Part shown: one piece after another, positions 62,329 through 64,000 of the stretch
How positions within the stretch are numbered: the first letter of the stretch is position 1
Layout of the letters: every line of letters starts with the position of its first letter
From: Nocardioides ferulae
Lineage (GTDB): Bacteria; Actinomycetota; Actinomycetes; Propionibacteriales; Nocardioidaceae
Direction of reading: 5' to 3'
Assembly (NCBI RefSeq): GCF_003660455.1
Contig: NZ_QZVR01000009.1
Location: 1 to 64,000 of the forward strand
DNA length: 64,000 nucleotides
Position numbers and translations under genes: made by a program
Notes under the pieces: generated by a model
Told to the model about the DNA's origin: nothing
Databases searched by the model: none
What the model saw: only the letters and a program-made list of their open reading frames with translations

Positions 62329-63219
62329 TCAGGCGGGGTCGACGATGCCGGCGAACAGGTCGTCCTCCGGCGTGGGCGAGGAGACGTGGCTCACCACCAG
62401 CTCGTAGTCCTCGGTGGGCCACACCGACTGGTGCACCTCGAGCGGGATCTCGAACCACGGACCGTCGGGGTCGATCTGGGTGGCGTGCGCGAGCAGCGCC
62501 TTGTCGCGCACCGGGAAGAACTCGGCACACGGGACGCGGGTGGTGATGCGGGCGTCCCAGTCGGGCTCGGGCTTCCACTTCTCGAGCCGCTCGGCATAGG
62601 GCGAGTGCAGACCCCGGCGGACCATCTCGTCGTGCAGCGCCTGGGTGCGCGGCCGGTTGAACGAGTGGTGGTAGTAGAGCTTCAGCGGCTGCCAGGGATC
62701 GCCGAGCTCGGGGTAGCGCTGGGGGTCGCCGGCCGCCTCGAACGCGGCCACCGTGACCTCGTGGCACTTCACGTGGTCGGGGTGCGGGTAGCCGCCCCGC
62801 TCGTCGTAGGTCGTCACCACGTGCGGCCGGAACTCGCGCATCAGCCGCACCAGCGGCGCCGCGGCCTCCTCGGTCGGCACCAGCGCGAAGCAGCCCTCGG
62901 GCAGCGGCGGACGCGGGTCGCCCTCGGGCCAGCCGGAGTCGACGAAGCCCAGCCAGTCCTGGCGGACCCCGAGGATCTCGCGGGCGGCGTCCATCTCGGC
63001 CCGGCGGATCTCGGCGATGTTCGCCAGCACCTCGGGACGGTCCATCTTCGGGTTCAGCACCGAGCCGCGCTCGCCACCGGTGCAGGTGACCACGTGCACG
63101 TCGACGCCTTCGGCGACGTAGCGCGCCGTGGACGCGGCTCCCTTGCTCGACTCGTCGTCGGGATGCGCGTGCACGTGCATCAGCCGGAGTCCGGCACGGG
63201 GGGTGGGGTGGTGCGGCAT
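62329..63219 (-). CDS. mca: Mycothiol S-conjugate amidase
   Basis: 296 residues of the PIG-L/LmbE fold. VHAHPDDESSKGAAS (zinc His and Asp), GGERGSVLNP, VVTTYDERGGYPHPDHV (second zinc His, and catalytic Asp region). The long C-terminal part (LPEGCFALVPTEEAAAPL, VRDKALLAHATQIDPDG) separates Mca from MshB. It cleaves mycothiol conjugates in detoxification, so the organism should make mycothiol. ATG 63219 follows a TACGAT box by 6 nt. Confidence 0.95.
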   Translation of the reverse strand: MPHHPTPRAGLRLMHVHAHPDDESSKGAASTARYVAEGVDVHVVTCTGGERGSVLNPKMDRPEVLANIAEIRRAEMDAAREILGVRQDWLGFVDSGWPEGDPRPPLPEGCFALVPTEEAAAPLVRLMREFRPHVVTTYDERGGYPHPDHVKCHEVTVAAFEAAGDPQRYPELGDPWQPLKLYYHHSFNRPRTQALHDEMVRRGLHSPYAERLEKWKPEPDWDARITTRVPCAEFFPVRDKALLAHATQIDPDGPWFEIPLEVHQSVWPTEDYELVVSHVSSPTPEDDLFAGIVDPA

Positions 63220-63225
63220 GGGCCA

Positions 63226-63231
63226 ATCGTA
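63226..63231 (-). promoter_or_regulatory. -10 box of mca (leaderless)
   Basis: TACGAT on the minus strand, 6 nt before ATG 63219, in the 29-bp divergent gap with the DUF4307 gene. Confidence 0.5.
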
Positions 63232-63248
63232 GGTGTGACCATGGACCG

Positions 63249-63668
63249 GTGAGCTCCCCAGCCCGCCCGGACCCCTCGCTCGCCGCGCGCTACGGCACCC
63301 CTCCTCCCGGCCGGCGCCGGCTGCTGGTGGCGGGCAGCACCGCGCTGGCGCTCGTCTTCTTGGCCATGATCGGCTGGTTCGTGGTCGTCTACTCCGACCC
63401 GGCGGTGCAGTCGGACGTCGAGGCGTGGGAGATCGTCGACGAGCACCAGGTGCGCGCCACAGTGGTGGTGACGATGGCCGACGACGCCGAAGACGTCTCC
63501 TGCCTGCTGCGGGCCACCGCCGAGGACAAGAACACCGTCGGCGAGTTGGCCTGGGACACCGGCCCGGGCGACCCGGCCCGGCAGGTGAAGACCATCCGGA
63601 CCGAGCGCCGGGCCACCTCGGTGGACCTGATCGGCTGCACCGCGAAGGGCCAGAACCGGCCCCGGTGA
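63249..63668 (+). CDS. DUF4307 membrane protein
   Basis: 139 residues. A cytoplasmic head with LAARYGTPPPGRRRLL, a single membrane helix (VAGSTALALVFLAMIGWFVVVY) and an extracytoplasmic beta-rich domain with two Cys (VSCLLRAT and IGCTA). DUF4307 proteins lie between mca and greA throughout actinobacteria; function unknown. GTG 63249. Confidence 0.9.
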   Translation: MSSPARPDPSLAARYGTPPPGRRRLLVAGSTALALVFLAMIGWFVVVYSDPAVQSDVEAWEIVDEHQVRATVVVTMADDAEDVSCLLRATAEDKNTVGELAWDTGPGDPARQVKTIRTERRATSVDLIGCTAKGQNRPR

Positions 63669-63735
63669 GGAACCCCTCGCGTGCGGGTTGACCTGCGGGT
63701 TCGGCTTCCCGGCTGCCGGATGTGCCTGGTGTTGC

Positions 63736-63741
63736 TAGGCT
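63736..63741 (+). promoter_or_regulatory. Possible -10 box for greA
   Basis: TAGGCT 182 nt before the greA ATG. If used, it would give a long leader of about 170 nt; the 255-bp gap (63669-63923) shows no other gene. Confidence 0.35.
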
Positions 63742-63923
63742 GGTCGTTCTGATCGTCCCCGTCGGGCTGACCAGGTGTACTGGCTCGCGCCGCCTCCAGA
63801 GCGGCCGATGCGCCCACGGCCGAGCGCACAGCCGCACACCGGTTCGCTCGCAGAGGGCCGACACACACTCGGAACCACCGGGTGGGCAGTGCCTTACCCG
63901 TAACTGATGCACAGGAGCCGAAG

Positions 63924-64000
63924 ATGACGCAGCAGACCGAGCCCGCCACCGTCTGGCTGACCCAGGACGCCTACGACAAGCTCAAGGCGGAGCTGGAGGA
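63924..64000 (+). CDS. greA: Transcription elongation factor GreA, N-terminal fragment
   Basis: The first 25 codons before the window ends. VWLTQDAYDKLKAELEE is the start of the GreA coiled coil. ATG 63924 has aggag 8 nt upstream. The location beside DUF4307 and mca supports the call. Confidence 0.9.
   Translation, partial: MTQQTEPATVWLTQDAYDKLKAELE

Overview
The window is chromosomal DNA of a high-GC actinobacterium. Supporting signs are a mycothiol S-conjugate amidase, actinobacterial families (DUF4245, DUF4307, DUF1707, DUF3618, DUF5937, DUF6542), frequent GTG and TTG starts, and many start codons lying 6-8 nt after a TANNNT hexamer (leaderless promoters). The gene mix would suit the Nocardioidaceae, but that placement is inference. 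No rRNA or tRNA gene was seen. 64 protein genes are listed, two of them cut by the window edges (a response-regulator receiver at the left, greA at the right).

Layout. 1-6.0 kb: secreted exonuclease/phosphatase-fold hydrolase, GDSL esterase, OhrR-type regulator, acetyltransferases (one AAC(2')-like), and an ArsR/VOC pair with a perfect palindromic operator. 6.2-7.5 kb: a nucleotidyltransferase toxin with an XRE antitoxin (AbiEii type). 7.7-13.0 kb: an integrated element bounded by a 17-bp direct repeat that is the 3' end of ychF; it carries a tyrosine integrase, an excisionase-like HTH protein, a VapBC module whose antitoxin is fused to an element protein, and two co-encoded secreted proteins. 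13-20 kb: ychF, a PLP enzyme, and a c-di-GMP operon ending in a degenerate 2H-phosphoesterase. 20-30 kb: xthA, rmuC, yciO-type gene, ispH, xseAB, a molybdate operon (regulator-modABC) and glpX. 30-42 kb: two hydrolases, an LpqY-SugABC-type trehalose transporter with an extra MsiK-type ATPase beside it, and an FbpA/PotD-type ABC operon. 42-52 kb: class I and class II fumarases, an envelope operon (DUF3618, holin-like), a secreted lysozyme-like protein, PhoH2, uppS, trhA. 52-62 kb: MFS exporter with DUF5937 regulator, MASE1 histidine kinase, TetR-controlled aldolase/kinase/GlpD-like operon, DUF305 protein. 62-64 kb: mca, DUF4307, greA.

How it fits together. The order greA-DUF4307-mca ... trhA-uppS ... 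phoH2 ... fumarase, glpX, DUF4245, xseBA, ispH, ychF resembles, from memory, the Mycobacterium tuberculosis Rv1080c-Rv1112 block. The backbone is therefore conserved, and accessory DNA has entered at the 3' end of ychF. The most unusual parts are the ychF-targeted element with paired arm-type repeats at both ends, the catalytically dead-looking 2H protein in the c-di-GMP operon, and the aldolase/kinase/dehydrogenase operon, which reads like an uncharacterised polyol or deoxysugar pathway.
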